DNA of 21,852 nt from an uncultured Collinsella sp. Lineage in GTDB: Bacteria; Actinomycetota; Coriobacteriia; Coriobacteriales; Coriobacteriaceae. The translations under genes were made by a program, and so were the position numbers. Positions 21,375 to 21,852 of this stretch are shown piece after piece. The notes under the pieces were generated by a model. It saw only the letters and a list, made by a program, of their open reading frames with translations, was not told the DNA's origin and did no database searches. Location of the stretch: the NCBI GenBank assembly GCA_900540095.1, contig UQEO01000029.1, forward strand, positions 1 through 21,852. Reading direction: 5' to 3'. Each line of letters begins with the position of its first letter. The stretch's first letter is position 1.

Positions 21375-21852
21375 TGTTCCTATAGTTTTGTCAACCGTCG
21401 GGGCTACTCCCGGTAGGGCACCCGGTCGCGCATCACGGCGTATATCGCCCTGAGCCGCTTCCTCGCGACGGCCTTGAGCGCCCGCCCGTGCCCCATGCCC
21501 CGCGCCCTGCAGGCCCGGTAGTACTCGCCGTAGCGCCCCGAGGACCTCACCAGGCTGTTGCACGAGAAGATCAGCAGGGACTTGAGCCTCGCGTCGCCGC
21601 GCCTGGACGCCCTGACCGACCTCACCGACGTGCCGGAGCTCCTCACCCTCGGGGCTATGCCGCAGTACGAGGCCAGGTGGTCGTGGTCCGGGAACCTCCC
21701 GATGTCGACCGACACCGCGAGCTGCGCCGCGGTCCTCGGGCCGATGCCGGGCACGGTGAGCAGGCACGCGTAGGTCTCGTCGCCCTCGAGCAGCGCCGCC
21801 GTCTCGGCCTCGAGGGCCCCGGCCTCGTCGAGGGCCTCCGATACCCGGGCGG
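21375..21852 (-). mobile_element. IS110-family insertion sequence, right-end part (runs off the window)
   Basis: Contains the 3' part of an IS110-type transposase gene and about 29 bp of non-coding right end (GGTTGACAAAACTATAGGAA and a few bases). The boundary is inferred from where the TAGTCATT repeat breaks off and is approximate. The long left end, where IS110 elements encode their bridge RNA, would lie beyond the window. Confidence 0.7.
21404..21852 (-). CDS. IS110-family transposase, C-terminal part (cut by window edge)
   Basis: The visible 148 codons are open to the window edge. They contain a helical region (EALDEAGALEAETAALLEGD), the helix-hairpin-helix-like LLTVPGIGPRTAAQL, and the Transposase_20 signature region LASYCGIAPRVRSSGTSVRS followed by RGDARLKSLLIFSCNSLV. 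In this family the C-terminal domain carries a catalytic serine, most likely one in the SSGTS stretch. The protein ends normally in RDRVPYRE with a TAG stop. The N-terminal RuvC-like DEDD domain is outside the window. Codon use is very GC-rich, even compared with neighbouring genes. Confidence 0.88.
   Translation of the reverse strand, partial: ARVSEALDEAGALEAETAALLEGDETYACLLTVPGIGPRTAAQLAVSVDIGRFPDHDHLASYCGIAPRVRSSGTSVRSVRASRRGDARLKSLLIFSCNSLVRSSGRYGEYYRACRARGMGHGRALKAVARKRLRAIYAVMRDRVPYRE

Overview
The window looks like chromosomal DNA of a GC-rich gut actinobacterium of the class Coriobacteriia, most probably Collinsella or a close relative. This is inferred from gene content and composition, a prfA/prmC pair, and many short palindromic intergenic repeats; no database search was run. 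Most genes lie on the minus strand. A plus-strand block spans about 14.9-18.2 kb.

Layout, left to right. 1-3618 (minus): the start of prmC, a gene-free stretch of about 700 bp full of hairpins and repeats, prfA (release factor 1) and an M20 metallopeptidase. 3691-6583 (minus): a polar amino-acid ABC importer (ATPase, permease, Tat-type lipoprotein binding protein). 6864-8732 (minus): an aldose 1-epimerase-like protein and an unrecognised single-pass membrane protein.

8909-14756 (minus) is the most interesting part, a prenylated-FMN aryl-acid decarboxylase module. In transcription order it holds (1) a fusion of an LpdD-like domain with an isopentenyl-diphosphate-isomerase-type NUDIX domain, (2) a DASS/SLC13-type transporter, (3) a UbiD-family decarboxylase closely resembling gallate/protocatechuate decarboxylase LpdC, (4) its UbiX-type flavin prenyltransferase LpdB, and (5) a MerR/GyrI-type regulator. 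The NUDIX half keeps the metal ligands and Nudix box of type I isomerase, but alanine stands where the catalytic cysteine should be. UbiX needs dimethylallyl monophosphate, so a NUDIX domain that hydrolyses dimethylallyl diphosphate would be a logical supplier; this is a hypothesis. A 25-bp dyad element, 21/25 identical between its two copies, lies upstream of both transcription units and marks them as one regulon. A divergent MFS exporter-like gene (14918-16171) flanks the module.

16172-19870 carries two AAA ATPase/DUF4143 genes on opposite strands, with a low-molecular-weight protein tyrosine phosphatase gene behind the first. Each ATPase gene is preceded by three copies of a short motif spaced exactly 33 bp apart. 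The motifs differ but the geometry is the same, which suggests operator arrays.

19879-21025 (minus) is pdxY (pyridoxal kinase) overlapping a TIGR04076-like small protein gene. The right edge holds a 31-bp inverted repeat and the 3' part of an IS110-family transposase gene. The IS end abuts a truncated copy of a palindromic repeat found intact twice near the left edge, so the IS appears to have landed in a repeat.

Several families of short palindromes with a GGGAC or GGGGTC core are scattered between genes. They resemble REP elements. One appears to supply the -35 hexamer of the LpdD-NUDIX promoter and a degenerate one supplies that gene's stop codon.
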